A DNA stretch of 27,534 nucleotides from JAADCS01 sp964473735 (GCA_964473735.1 CAYYQD010000018.1:1-27534), one strand, 5' to 3'; positions 1 to 7,099 are shown, counted from the stretch's first letter. The notes: generated from the sequence alone by a model not told the origin. Numbers and translations are program-made.

Positions 1-323
1 GCCTCCATGTACTCCTCCTCCGATACGGGAACGTAGTCGTCGGGGTACCTAACCTCAAATGCGTAGCGGGACAATTTAACTGCATCTATCAGGTACTCAG
101 GGAAATCCACCACCTCTGTAATCTCACCTATGAGGGCCCTGATATTATGGGTTCTCGGGGGAGTCCTGCCATACTTTATGAGTACGGCTTTCAAAGACTT
201 TTCACAGGATTGCTGGAGCAAATACGCTGCTAAATCGTAATCCCCCATCCCGGAGTTGTTCCTCGCCCTTCGTAGATCCCTCTCCGCGAAATCAAGCCAT
301 AGCTTTGCCTCTTCGCTTTTCAT
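1..323 (-). CDS. HEPN-domain protein (partial, 3' end outside window)
   Basis: Reading leftwards from ATG at 323 gives an open frame running off the window edge (about 107 residues seen). It opens MKSEEAKLWLDFAERDLRRA, followed by a helix with QQSCEKSLKAVLIKYG and then TPPRTHNIRAL. This is the layout of PF05168-type HEPN proteins: a four-helix bundle in which the PP-x-TH segment follows the second long helix. An R-x5-H arrangement (GRTPPRTH) resembles the RNase motif described for HEPN toxins, but whether it is catalytic cannot be told. The start overlaps the MNT gene end by 32 nt, so the two are almost certainly co-translated. HEPN/MNT pairs are known toxin-antitoxin modules in thermophiles and archaea, with HEPN the likely RNase toxin and MNT the antitoxin. 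The C-terminus is missing here. Confidence 0.85.
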   Translation of the reverse strand, partial: MKSEEAKLWLDFAERDLRRARNNSGMGDYDLAAYLLQQSCEKSLKAVLIKYGRTPPRTHNIRALIGEITEVVDFPEYLIDAVKLSRYAFEVRYPDDYVPVSEEEYME

Positions 324-669
324 AGAGCACTACCCCTTCCCGCGATATCTCCTTATAAACCAGTCCTATCTTCCTTTTTAGGATTTCGTACCTCTCGGGA
401 GATTGAACCGTAATATCGGCGCTATGGAATATCCTTTCCTTAGCGAGCTCCAATTCAATAAACCCCTCCAGTTTTCTTCTCTCCTCGGGCTTGATGCCCC
501 TTTTAAGGACGAGGATGTCGTAATCGCTGTAGTCGTCGTAGTCTCCCCTCGCCCTTGAGCCGAAGAGGATTATCCCGTCCGGGTTCAGCACCCTGACTAT
601 GACCTCAACTATTCTCCTTAGGGTCGGGTCCTTCTCAAGTACCCTCCTACCCTCCTTTAAACCCCGCAT
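292..669 (-). CDS. MNT-family minimal nucleotidyltransferase (antitoxin of HEPN/MNT pair)
   Basis: This 125-aa protein has the minimal nucleotidyltransferase signature. LFGSRARGDY at about residues 35-44 is the GS-x-RG motif, DYSDYDILV at about 46-54 supplies the two metal-binding aspartates, and a third Asp lies in HSADITV. In characterised HEPN/MNT systems the MNT partner neutralises the HEPN RNase, in some by AMPylating it; that role is inferred from the family. The HEPN gene follows with a 32-nt overlap. A TAAAAT hexamer ends 9 nt before the ATG and there is no Shine-Dalgarno sequence, so a leaderless message is likely. The RGDYDDYSDYD stretch is unusually acidic and tyrosine-rich. Confidence 0.9.
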   Translation of the reverse strand: MRGLKEGRRVLEKDPTLRRIVEVIVRVLNPDGIILFGSRARGDYDDYSDYDILVLKRGIKPEERRKLEGFIELELAKERIFHSADITVQSPERYEILKRKIGLVYKEISREGVVLYEKRRGKAMA

Positions 670-678
670 CGCTACGGA

Positions 679-684
679 ATTTTA
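679..684 (-). promoter_or_regulatory. -10 element (TAAAAT) of mntA-like gene
   Basis: TAAAAT on the minus strand ends 9 nt before the ATG at 669. Initiation 6-9 nt downstream of a -10 would fall on the start codon, predicting a leaderless transcript for the MNT/HEPN pair. No clear -35 was seen. Confidence 0.6.
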
Positions 685-701
685 AGGCCGTGGCTAAGGG
701 C

Positions 702-965
702 TCACAGGATCCTGAATCCCTCAAGCCCCTCAACCCTATCGCTTACGCTCCATCTTACGTCATCCACCCTTCCGGGGCCCAACCACAGGTAATCCACCAG
801 CCTCTTTAACGCCTCCTCCGGTCCCTCGGCCACGACCTCAACGCTACCGTCGGGCAAATTCTTGGCGTATCCGCTTAGGCCTAAATCTCTGGCCCTCCAT
901 CTCGTATAGGCACGGAAACCCACCCCCTGAACCCATCCGAATACCCTGGCCTCAAGTCGCTTCAT
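702..965 (-). CDS. acyP: Acylphosphatase
   Basis: This 87-aa protein matches the full length of acylphosphatases. FGWVQGVGFRAYTR (about residues 9-22) is the phosphate-binding loop with the catalytic Arg18. KNLPDGSVEVVAEGP (about 35-49) contains the catalytic Asn36. The family hydrolyses acyl phosphates such as carbamoyl phosphate or 1,3-bisphosphoglycerate in the cytoplasm, and small thermostable forms are common in thermophiles. The gene begins 10 nt after the RNB exonuclease gene. A TAGAAT hexamer covering that gene's TAG stop ends 7 nt before the ATG, so it may have its own leaderless transcript; a GAGGT just before ATG could also act as a weak ribosome binding site. Confidence 0.95.
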   Translation of the reverse strand: MKRLEARVFGWVQGVGFRAYTRWRARDLGLSGYAKNLPDGSVEVVAEGPEEALKRLVDYLWLGPGRVDDVRWSVSDRVEGLEGFRIL

Positions 966-972
966 ACCTCAA

Positions 973-978
973 ATTCTA
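973..978 (-). promoter_or_regulatory. -10-like TAGAAT overlapping RNB stop codon, for acyP
   Basis: TAGAAT on the minus strand ends 7 nt before the acyP ATG. Its first three bases are the TAG stop codon of the upstream exonuclease gene. Confidence 0.5.
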
Positions 979-2757
979 TCCCGGGCACTCGTCCCTATCA
1001 ACTACGGCCGTACCGTCTCCGAAGAGGACCTTCACCACCCTGAACCTGCACCTCGTACCCACCTTTAACGGGGAGCGACTCTGAACCTCCATGAGAACCT
1101 CCGGGAGGAAGACCTTACGCCTGGCCGAGGCTATACCTTCCACCTCCCCTTTGGAGCGCAGATAGTGAAGTAGAATGTGCGTCCTCCTCTCGTTCTGGGC
1201 CTTGTGTCTCTTAAGCTCCCCGGCGAGGGCGACCCCCATATCCCTCTCCATGGCCTCCGGCGTCAGCGGTGGTAAGATCTTCAAACTGGCCAATATCTGA
1301 TGCTGGTTCAGGACGTCGGAGTACCTGCGTATCGGAGACGTCGCCCTTACGTAATAGGGCACGCCTAACCCCCTGTGGGGGCCGGGCTTTATGGAGGTTC
1401 GCACCGGTCTGCCTAAGGCCTTCAGCTTCAGGAAGTATAGGGGGTCGGAGGGGGGAGGAACCCCTCCCGGAGGTGGATCGTCCTGTATCCTGAACACTCC
1501 CACCAGTCCCCTCTCGGCCAGGTGTTTGCCGGCGAGGTAGTTGTACAGGATCATCAGCTCCCCTATCAGGGCCGTGGCATCGTTGGGCTCCTGAAGGGAG
1601 ACCTCTATACGTCCCGCCACGTACTTCACCTTCAGAAAGGGGTGGTCGTACGCCAGCCCTCCCGCTTTTACCCTTCTCTCCCGGAGTACGTTCTTAACGT
1701 GCATTAGCTCCCCCCACAGGCCGGATCCGGATAGGACCCTCTCTGCGTTCTTATAGGTTAGCCTCTGCCTGTTCCTTATCACGGATAGGTGGAAGGAGTA
1801 ATCCCTGACCTCCCCGGACAGGTCAAGGAGTACCCTCAGGGTGAGGCCCGGTCTGTCCTTCCCCTCAAGTAGGGACATCTCCCTTACGGCCTCTCTGGGG
1901 TACATGTGCCATTTCCCATCCGGAAGGTAGAGGGTGGCCCCTCTCTCCCTCGCCATGAGGTCGGCCTCTTCCCCCCGTTTCACCACGGCGTAGGGTAGGG
2001 CTATGTGGATATAGACCTCGTAGCCGTTCCCCAGGGGTATAAGGGAGACGGCGTCGTCTATATCTTCCGTCTCGGCGTCGTCTATAGAGAACGCTGGCAG
2101 GTGCCTCAGGTCCTCGTACTCAAACCTCTCTCCGGTGTAGGTGCCGGTGTTATTCACCATCAGGGAGCGCACACCCTCCGGTACGTCCTCCGGGGTTATG
2201 TGGCCGGCGTTAAGGAACTTCCGCCAGAAGTCCGGATCCTCTCCGATGAGGCGCTGCAATCTCCTGTCCTCCCTCTCTCCCCTGTATATGGCCCGCAGAA
2301 CTTCGGCCACGGGCAGGCTCTCCCCTTTCAACACCCTGCGGAGGTCCTCCCTTATCCTCTCCTCCTCCCTCTTAGCCTCCTCCATTCGGAGTATGCTCCT
2401 GACGTCCTCCTCGCCCCGGGGCAGGAGACTCTCCCCCTCAACCCTGAAGTAGGGAGTGTTAATCGCAGATAGGAATATCCGGGCCCTCCCTTCCGCCGTG
2501 TCCTTACCGAAGAGCAGGTCGCTCGCCTCGCCTAAAGTCATCTCCTCCCCTATCTCCCACAGAGGGAGGAGGTCCGGAAGATCCTCGGAGATAGAGGATA
2601 GGACGTCCTCTCTGGATACCGTCCCGAAATCCACCGCGCCCTTAACCTTCACTTTAAGGGGCCTCCCCATAAGGTCCCGGCCCAAAAACATCCCGTCCCT
2701 GACTTCCCCCACGGCCACCACGTACTTCCCCTTAACCTTCAGAGCCATCAATCTCAC
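976..2757 (-). CDS. RNase II/R-family 3'-5' exoribonuclease (RNB domain)
   Basis: The protein is about 593 aa. An N-terminal winged-helix/cold-shock-like part (about residues 1-200) precedes the RNB catalytic domain. That domain opens with FSIDDAETEDIDDAVSL at about 223-239, which holds the aspartates that bind Mg2+ in RNase II/R. YYVRATSPIRRYSDVLNQHQ is the conserved C-terminal part of the RNB domain. The C-terminal S1 barrel seems reduced to about 30 residues. It should degrade RNA processively from the 3' end. GTG 2757 is preferred over upstream ATG 2841 because TAACAT ends 8 nt before it and because the longer form would overlap the divergent era start; ATG 2748 is a third option. The shortened S1 resembles plastid/cyanobacterial-type RNase II more than RNase R. 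Confidence 0.88.
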   Translation of the reverse strand: MRLMALKVKGKYVVAVGEVRDGMFLGRDLMGRPLKVKVKGAVDFGTVSREDVLSSISEDLPDLLPLWEIGEEMTLGEASDLLFGKDTAEGRARIFLSAINTPYFRVEGESLLPRGEEDVRSILRMEEAKREEERIREDLRRVLKGESLPVAEVLRAIYRGEREDRRLQRLIGEDPDFWRKFLNAGHITPEDVPEGVRSLMVNNTGTYTGERFEYEDLRHLPAFSIDDAETEDIDDAVSLIPLGNGYEVYIHIALPYAVVKRGEEADLMARERGATLYLPDGKWHMYPREAVREMSLLEGKDRPGLTLRVLLDLSGEVRDYSFHLSVIRNRQRLTYKNAERVLSGSGLWGELMHVKNVLRERRVKAGGLAYDHPFLKVKYVAGRIEVSLQEPNDATALIGELMILYNYLAGKHLAERGLVGVFRIQDDPPPGGVPPPSDPLYFLKLKALGRPVRTSIKPGPHRGLGVPYYVRATSPIRRYSDVLNQHQILASLKILPPLTPEAMERDMGVALAGELKRHKAQNERRTHILLHYLRSKGEVEGIASARRKVFLPEVLMEVQSRSPLKVGTRCRFRVVKVLFGDGTAVVDRDECPG

Positions 2758-2765
2758 GGGGGAGA

Positions 2766-2771
2766 ATGTTA
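2766..2771 (-). promoter_or_regulatory. -10-like element (TAACAT) for the RNB exonuclease
   Basis: TAACAT on the minus strand ends 8 nt before GTG 2757. It is weaker than the other hexamers in the window but has the same spacing. The divergent era -10 lies only 22 nt away, so the two promoters overlap. Confidence 0.4.
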
Positions 2772-2792
2772 AGGTCGCCGTCCCTTCCACCG

Positions 2793-2798
2793 TAGAAT
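2793..2798 (+). promoter_or_regulatory. -10 element (TAGAAT) of era
   Basis: TAGAAT ends 6 nt before the GTG of era at 2805. There is no room for a Shine-Dalgarno leader, so a leaderless era mRNA is predicted. Confidence 0.6.
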
Positions 2799-2804
2799 TC
2801 GCAG

Positions 2805-3698
2805 GTGAAGGTCGGTTTCGTTGCCGTAGTGGGAAGGCCAAACGTCGGAAAATCTACCCTGGTAAATGCCCTTTTGAAGTTCAAGCTGTCGGCGGTAAGT
2901 CCCAAGCCACAGACGAGCCGTTTTAAGATAGTGGGGATAATAACGGACGAAGACGCCCAGATCGTCCTCATAGACACACCCGGGATATTCCAGAAGAGTA
3001 AGTACGCCCTGCACGACTACATGCTGAAGGAGGCCAAAACGGCCATGGCCGAGGCGGACGTGGTGCTCTTCATGGTGGAGCCAAAACCTCCCGGAGATAT
3101 AGAGGAGAGCATAATCGGGGAGTTCAAACGCTCTCCAGACGAGAGGCCCGTAATCTTGGTGATAAATAAGATTGACACCGTTCATAAGAACGTCCTCCTC
3201 CCCATAATCCAGCAGTACTCCGAGATGTACGACTTCGCCGAGGTTATACCGATAAGCGCCCTGAAAGGGGACGGATTAGACGTACTGTTAGATGCCATAA
3301 AGAGGTACCTTCCCGAGGGTGTGCCGTTCTATCCGGGGGACGAGATAACGGACCGACCCCTACGTTTCATCATCGCCGAGATAATCCGGGAGAGGATATT
3401 CGTGCATTACAGGGAGGAGGTCCCCTACTCCACTGCCGTCAAGGTGGAGGAGTTCAGGGAGCCGGAGGACCCGAATAAACCTATATACATCCGCGCCGTC
3501 ATATACGTTGAAAGGCCTTCCCAGAAGGCCATTATAATCGGCCACAAGGGCAGGGCCATAAAGCGTGTAGGTATTGAGGCGAGGAAACAGATAGAGGCCC
3601 TCCTTGGCAGGAAGGTCTATCTGGAGCTGTGGGTAAAGGTGAAGAAGAAGTGGAGGGAGAACCTCCGTTTCATCAGGGAGCTGGAGCTCGGTCTGTGA
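2805..3698 (+). CDS. era: GTPase Era
   Basis: The protein is 297 aa, the usual Era length. G1 is GRPNVGKST (about residues 11-19), G3 is DTPGIF, G4 is NKID and G5 is SALKG. A C-terminal KH domain follows, with IIIGHKGRAIKRVG as its RNA-binding GxxG loop. Era binds the 3' end of 16S rRNA and is needed for 30S maturation; it is peripheral to the membrane. The GTG start gives MKVGFVAVVGRPN, the expected N-terminus, and follows a TAGAAT by 6 nt. It is divergent from the RNB gene, and its last 26 nt overlap the 3' end of the convergent acyltransferase gene. Confidence 0.97.
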   Translation: MKVGFVAVVGRPNVGKSTLVNALLKFKLSAVSPKPQTSRFKIVGIITDEDAQIVLIDTPGIFQKSKYALHDYMLKEAKTAMAEADVVLFMVEPKPPGDIEESIIGEFKRSPDERPVILVINKIDTVHKNVLLPIIQQYSEMYDFAEVIPISALKGDGLDVLLDAIKRYLPEGVPFYPGDEITDRPLRFIIAEIIRERIFVHYREEVPYSTAVKVEEFREPEDPNKPIYIRAVIYVERPSQKAIIIGHKGRAIKRVGIEARKQIEALLGRKVYLELWVKVKKKWRENLRFIRELELGL

Positions 3699-4254
3699 TG
3701 AGTCTAAGGAACTCCTCCATCATCTCCTCCTCGCTTCCGAAGTCCTCCGGCCTCATTATCCCTACCCTCTCCATGTAGAGGTCCCTCATAAAGAACCACC
3801 TTATCCACTTCAGGGGCGGTTTTCCGTCGTTGTTGTGTATCCTGAAGACGACCACGGGGACCCCCAACCTACGGGACATACGGAAGGTGCCGGGCTTCAC
3901 CTCTGGAAGTTTGTTCCTCCCGCCTTCGGGGAAGATGGCGACGTCGCACCCCTCTCTAAGGAGAGTATAGGCCCTCCTGTAGGCCCCCGGAAGGGGTAGA
4001 GCGTGGAAGAAACGCAGAAAGGCACCGAAGAGTGGATTCACGAAAAGCCCTCCGTGGGCGACGAAGTAAAGCTCCCGGGGCCAGAGCGCCATTATCAGAG
4101 GGGGATCCATGTAGGAGGAGTGGTTCGCGGCTATTATAACGGGTGGGGGGGGAACGTCCTCCAATCCACTACCACCCACTCCCCACAGGAAGCGCATGAG
4201 CAACCAGGACAGGAACTTCCCCAACCTCCACCGCAGGCTCTTCCCACATCTCAC
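3673..4254 (-). CDS. plsC: 1-acyl-glycerol-3-phosphate acyltransferase (PlsC family)
   Basis: The protein is about 193 aa. NHSSYMD (about residues 44-50) is the catalytic H-x4-D motif, and AIFPEGGRN matches the FPEGTRS substrate-binding block. A hydrophobic N-terminal segment (FLSWLLMRFLWGV) would seat it at the inner membrane. The family acylates lysophosphatidate to phosphatidate in phospholipid synthesis. The frame stays open to 4338, but GTG 4254 is chosen: TAGAAT ends 7 nt before it, it removes overlap with the divergent gene at 4298, and it gives a normal family length. The 3' end overlaps era by 26 nt in convergent orientation. Confidence 0.9.
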   Translation of the reverse strand: MRCGKSLRWRLGKFLSWLLMRFLWGVGGSGLEDVPPPPVIIAANHSSYMDPPLIMALWPRELYFVAHGGLFVNPLFGAFLRFFHALPLPGAYRRAYTLLREGCDVAIFPEGGRNKLPEVKPGTFRMSRRLGVPVVVFRIHNNDGKPPLKWIRWFFMRDLYMERVGIMRPEDFGSEEEMMEEFLRLITDRAPAP

Positions 4255-4261
4255 CGAGCCT

Positions 4262-4267
4262 ATTCTA
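4262..4267 (-). promoter_or_regulatory. -10 element (TAGAAT) of plsC
   Basis: TAGAAT on the minus strand ends 7 nt before GTG 4254. It is one half of a divergent pair with the TAGAAT at 4283-4288 on the plus strand, with only 15 nt between the two hexamers. Confidence 0.6.
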
Positions 4268-4282
4268 AAGGGGCCACAGCCG

Positions 4283-4288
4283 TAGAAT
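4283..4288 (+). promoter_or_regulatory. -10 element (TAGAAT) of the 4298 membrane-protein gene
   Basis: TAGAAT ends 9 nt before the ATG at 4298, facing away from the plsC -10. The spacing predicts a leaderless transcript. Confidence 0.6.
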
Positions 4289-4297
4289 ACCGTCGCG

Positions 4298-4630
4298 ATG
4301 TTTCTGTTTTCCCTCCTCAGTGCCGTTCCGGATACCACTCTGCCGCGGGGGAGTGAGAACTTCTGGTACCTCTCATCGTGCTGCGCGGTGGCCGGTATGG
4401 AGACCTTAGGGTTCTACGCCGCTTCGGGTATAGGAGGGTTCTTCCCCGTACTCGTGGGCGTAGGGGCGGGTAGTTTAGGGTGCGTTGCCTACAGCAACGT
4501 CGCTGCCCAGCTAACCCCGGTTCCCGAGCTTCGTCCCAAGGCGTTTAAAAAGGCCTTTAACGGGGGGATATTAGGTGCTTTCGTAGGTGGAGCGGTGGTA
4601 ATCCTTTCGGCGTACGTAGCAAGAAGGTAA
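4298..4630 (+). CDS. Small membrane protein of unknown function
   Basis: This 110-aa protein was not recognised. It has three hydrophobic stretches: around residues 24-45 (including AVAGMETLGFYAASGIGG), 47-70 (VLVGVGAGSLGCVAYSNVAA) and 89-107 (GGILGAFVGGAVVILSAYVA). Small residues (Gly/Ala) are abundant, consistent with tightly packed transmembrane helices, and it ends in RR. Its stop overlaps the ATG of the GlmU-like gene (TAATG), so the two are translationally coupled, suggesting an envelope or cell-wall precursor context. Its start follows TAGAAT by 9 nt. Confidence 0.7.
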   Translation: MFLFSLLSAVPDTTLPRGSENFWYLSSCCAVAGMETLGFYAASGIGGFFPVLVGVGAGSLGCVAYSNVAAQLTPVPELRPKAFKKAFNGGILGAFVGGAVVILSAYVARR

Positions 4631-5688
4631 TGGCGAATCTGCGCTTTTTATCGGACGAAGGTCTGACCCTGCGCTTTAGACCCTTCACTTTCCTGAAGGA
4701 GGTTGAGGACCTACGGAGCGGTATATACACCTTCCGGGAGAGGTTGGAGGTCCTGACCAAAGGAAGGGAGGGGACCCTGTACGCCCTCCCCAACGTCGTG
4801 CTTCACACCCTCCCCGACTCCCCCGTCGTTGCCGTCGGCGGCAGGGTCGTGGCCGTCTGGGCCGGGAGCGAGAGGGAAGCCAGAGATGTGTTTGAGAGGG
4901 GGAGCTACGAGGGGAAGGAGGTCCCCGGATACGTAGTTGAAGACTTCTGGGATCTGCCCCACATCGTCGGAAAGGTCCTGCCCCTTGACGTTGACATGGA
5001 GGTCTCTGGCCGTCGGGATGAGTTCTTCAGGCACGGAGAGGCCTACGTCCATAAGAGCGTCTCCACCCGTTTCGTTGAGATATACGGCCCCGGCCTCATA
5101 GACTCCGGGGCGTCGGTGGAGCCTTTTACGGTCCTCAAGGGGCCCTTTTACGTGGGAAAGGGGTCTCTGATCAAGTCCTTCTCTTACATCACATCCTCCG
5201 CCATAGGACCGGTGTGTAAGGTCGCGGGAGAGATAAGCCACACGGTGTTCTCCTCCTACTCTAACAAGCAACATTCCGGTTTCATAGGCCACTCCTACGT
5301 GGGCGAGTGGGTGAATATAGGGGCAGGGACCGAGGTCAGCAACCTGAAGAACACCTACGGGAAGGTAAAGGTTTATTCCTACGCGGAAGGGAAGGAGGTC
5401 AATACTGGCCTCCAGTTTGCCGGAACCTTCATAGGGGATCACGCCAAGCTGGGCATAAACACGACCGTATCAACGGGGACGGTGATAGGTATATTCGCCA
5501 ACATTACGGCCGCAGACTCCCCTACCCCCAAGTTCGTCCCCGACTTCTACTGGACGGGGGGTGGAAGGATGCGCCTTGATAAGGCCCTTGAGGTGGCCCG
5601 GAGGGTGATGGCCCGCAGAAACGTGGTTCCGACGGAGTACTACCTTGGCCTAATCAGGAAGGCCTACAGCGAGGTGGCTGGGTCCTGA
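4630..5688 (+). CDS. GlmU-like sugar nucleotidyltransferase/acetyltransferase with left-handed beta-helix
   Basis: The protein is 352 aa. The N-terminal part (about 1-140) carries RPFTFLKEVEDLRSGIYTFRER. This corresponds to the opening of the alternative bacterial GlmU family (TIGR03991 type, mostly Bacteroidetes), whose nucleotidyltransferase domain is diverged. The C-terminal half is a hexapeptide-repeat left-handed beta-helix: IGPVCKVAGEISHTVF, SNKQHSGFIGHSYVGEW, NIGAGTEVSNLKNTYG, then a TSTG-type coil. GAGT-x-SNLKN-x-YG matches the GlmU acetyltransferase coil. The likely role is UDP-GlcNAc (or related nucleotide-sugar) synthesis in the cytoplasm, feeding peptidoglycan or glycan assembly. 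Translation is coupled to the upstream membrane gene by TAATG. Exact substrate is uncertain. Confidence 0.82.
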   Translation: MANLRFLSDEGLTLRFRPFTFLKEVEDLRSGIYTFRERLEVLTKGREGTLYALPNVVLHTLPDSPVVAVGGRVVAVWAGSEREARDVFERGSYEGKEVPGYVVEDFWDLPHIVGKVLPLDVDMEVSGRRDEFFRHGEAYVHKSVSTRFVEIYGPGLIDSGASVEPFTVLKGPFYVGKGSLIKSFSYITSSAIGPVCKVAGEISHTVFSSYSNKQHSGFIGHSYVGEWVNIGAGTEVSNLKNTYGKVKVYSYAEGKEVNTGLQFAGTFIGDHAKLGINTTVSTGTVIGIFANITAADSPTPKFVPDFYWTGGGRMRLDKALEVARRVMARRNVVPTEYYLGLIRKAYSEVAGS

Positions 5689-5706
5689 GGTGTTTGGGTA
5701 TGGGGA

Positions 5707-5774
5707 GTCGTGGGCACGGATGGGACTCGTAGGACCGTCCCGGCACGTCAGCACCGTGAGGGGATCCCACGGAC
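5707..5774 (+). other. Compound stem-loop, possible structured RNA
   Basis: GTCGTGGG (5707-5714) pairs with CCCACGGAC (5766-5774) with one bulged G. CACGG (5715-5719) pairs with CCGTG (5754-5758), and GGGAC (5722-5726) pairs with GTCCC (5737-5741). The nested stems total about 18 pairs, 19 nt after the upstream stop. No T-run follows, so it is not a classical terminator. It may be a 3' UTR element or part of a small RNA; this was folded by eye only. Confidence 0.35.
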
Positions 5775-5898
5775 AAAGATACTTCCCATCCTCTCAAGGC
5801 ATCGCTCAGAGTACGCACCATCGTCTCTACCTCTAAGAACGACACCTTTTCATTGCGGCACACGGTTTATCCCGGAGTATGGGGTACCACTTTGGGTA

Positions 5899-5904
5899 TA
5901 AAAT
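5899..5904 (+). promoter_or_regulatory. -10 element (within TATAAAAT) with no large gene behind it
   Basis: TAAAAT ends 8 nt before a GTG at 5913 that opens a 23-codon frame (stop TGA 5982-5984; product starts MIPYMLAFTCPLDTP). Spacing matches the leaderless promoters nearby. It could drive a small protein, a small RNA, or serve as a second promoter for the 6033 gene. Confidence 0.35.
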
Positions 5905-6017
5905 CCGCATAAGTGATACCGTATATGCTCGCCTTTACCTGCCCTTTGGATACCCCAAATAGCGCGGGAGATAGCGGACGTTGAGAAAAGGCACAGCGTA
6001 GTACGGTAGGGCGACCT

Positions 6018-6023
6018 TAAAAT
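6018..6023 (+). promoter_or_regulatory. -10 element (TAAAAT) of the 6033 gene
   Basis: TAAAAT ends 9 nt before ATG 6033. No Shine-Dalgarno is present, so a leaderless transcript is predicted. Confidence 0.6.
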
Positions 6024-6032
6024 ACCCTTGCG

Positions 6033-7088
6033 ATGCCCACCACCTCGGAGTTTCTCAAAGACTTAGAGATGGCCTTCAGGTCCTTCTCACCTGAGGATCA
6101 CAGTAGCGTTTTCAGACTGATTAACATGGGCCTTGTGATGCACAACATGGGTTGGTGGAGCAGGATGGGATGGTACCTTAGAGGCCTCAAGGAGGTGGTT
6201 AGAAACTACAAAGATGAGATGCCCGAGGATATGCGCAGGGCCTTCAGGCAGGCTATAACCTATTACTCCATGTCCAAGAAACTGATAGGGGATATGGACT
6301 CCCTTGCAGCCCTGCAGAAGATGAGAGGGGTGGAACGGTACGGAAACCCTTACATGACCTACAACTCCCGCAGGCTGTTCTACGAGTACTTAGGGCACGC
6401 CCCTCTGGCCTACAAGTACCTAATGCGTGCGGTTCGGGTGAGCGGTCCCGAAGCCCGGGTACTATGGGTGGGATGCAGGCGGGCTTTCTTTTTGATGTGT
6501 GGAGGCAGGGATCCGTCGGACTACGGTATAGACGTGGAGAACTGCGATGATGAGGACCTTCCCGAGGACCCGGAGATAAAGGAGGTCCGTGAGATGACCC
6601 TACTCGTACGGGCTCATATCCTATCTTACGCCGCCCTCATGGGGTACTTGGCCCCGGAAGGGGTGATAGATACGGTCCTTGATAGGGTCAGAATGGGCAT
6701 GGACAGGAACTACGACCACATAACCCTGCGGATACTGCGTGCCTTTATACCAGTGTTGCTATCCGTAGGGAGGAGAGCTATGGCCAGAGGTATGGTGAAG
6801 TCGGCCGTATATACCGCCCGTACGGAGAGGAGCCGTTATATGTACGAGTGGTTCAGGCTGTACGAGATGGCCCTTGAGGGGGAAGGGTCAGGTCTAAAGA
6901 GACGGATAGAGAGGTACATGAGGAGGAAGTACGTCTCTCACGAAATACTGGCAAGGGGAATAGCCGCCCGTATGGGAATAGAGGCGGAGCAGAACAGGAG
7001 GGTCGCGGAGGAGAAGGCTAAGAGGTACGGCGGTCTATGTTTTCTCCGCATATCGGAGTACCTCTATGGGGATAGGCCCCGTCCGTAG
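6033..7088 (+). CDS. Hypothetical alpha-helical cytoplasmic protein
   Basis: This 351-aa protein was not recognised. It appears almost wholly helical, without signal peptide or transmembrane segment, and is rich in Met, Arg and Tyr. Repeating amphipathic helices of about 30-40 residues (for example LGHAPLAYKYLMRAVRVSG and MVKSAVYTARTERSRYMYEW) suggest a TPR-like solenoid, though no canonical TPR consensus can be pinned down. An acidic linker (VENCDDEDLPEDPEIKEV) lies near residues 170-188. Its TAG stop forms the first half of the TAGAAT -10 of uppP, so the two genes abut with no spacer. Function unknown; a scaffold role would be a guess from fold type only. Confidence 0.8.
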   Translation: MPTTSEFLKDLEMAFRSFSPEDHSSVFRLINMGLVMHNMGWWSRMGWYLRGLKEVVRNYKDEMPEDMRRAFRQAITYYSMSKKLIGDMDSLAALQKMRGVERYGNPYMTYNSRRLFYEYLGHAPLAYKYLMRAVRVSGPEARVLWVGCRRAFFLMCGGRDPSDYGIDVENCDDEDLPEDPEIKEVREMTLLVRAHILSYAALMGYLAPEGVIDTVLDRVRMGMDRNYDHITLRILRAFIPVLLSVGRRAMARGMVKSAVYTARTERSRYMYEWFRLYEMALEGEGSGLKRRIERYMRRKYVSHEILARGIAARMGIEAEQNRRVAEEKAKRYGGLCFLRISEYLYGDRPRP

Positions 7089-7091
7089 AAT
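7086..7091 (+). promoter_or_regulatory. -10 element (TAGAAT) of uppP, overlapping upstream stop
   Basis: TAGAAT starts with the TAG stop of the 6033 gene. GTG 7094 is only 2 nt downstream, but in-frame GTG 7100 is 8 nt downstream, which fits the spacing elsewhere in the window and therefore decides the uppP start. Confidence 0.6.
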
Positions 7092-7099
7092 CCGTGGTC

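Larger units (their letters stand above)
5689..6032. other. 344-nt non-coding region with compound hairpin and a spare promoter
   Basis: No convincing gene lies here; the open frames on either strand look like nothing recognisable. Three things stand out. A compound hairpin at 5707-5774 sits just after the GlmU-like gene. A TATAAAAT at 5897-5904 has no large gene behind it. Copies of TTTGGGTAT occur at 5693 and 5891, with an approximately complementary ATACCCCAAA at 5950-5959. No tRNA T-loop, SRP-RNA, tmRNA or RNase P motifs were found. Confidence 0.6.

Noticed and set aside
2758..2841. Longer RNB exonuclease starting at ATG 2841
   Set aside because: The extra residues have no family resemblance and overlap the divergent era start and promoter; GTG 2757 follows a -10-like hexamer at the usual spacing.
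5654..5863. Minus-strand 69-aa frame across the gene-free region
   Set aside because: It overlaps the end of the GlmU-like gene, matches nothing known, and has no promoter or ribosome binding site at its start.
5689..6032. tRNA, tmRNA, SRP RNA or RNase P RNA in the gap
   Set aside because: No T-loop GGTTCGA, no SRP domain IV motif and no RNase P conserved blocks were found on either strand.
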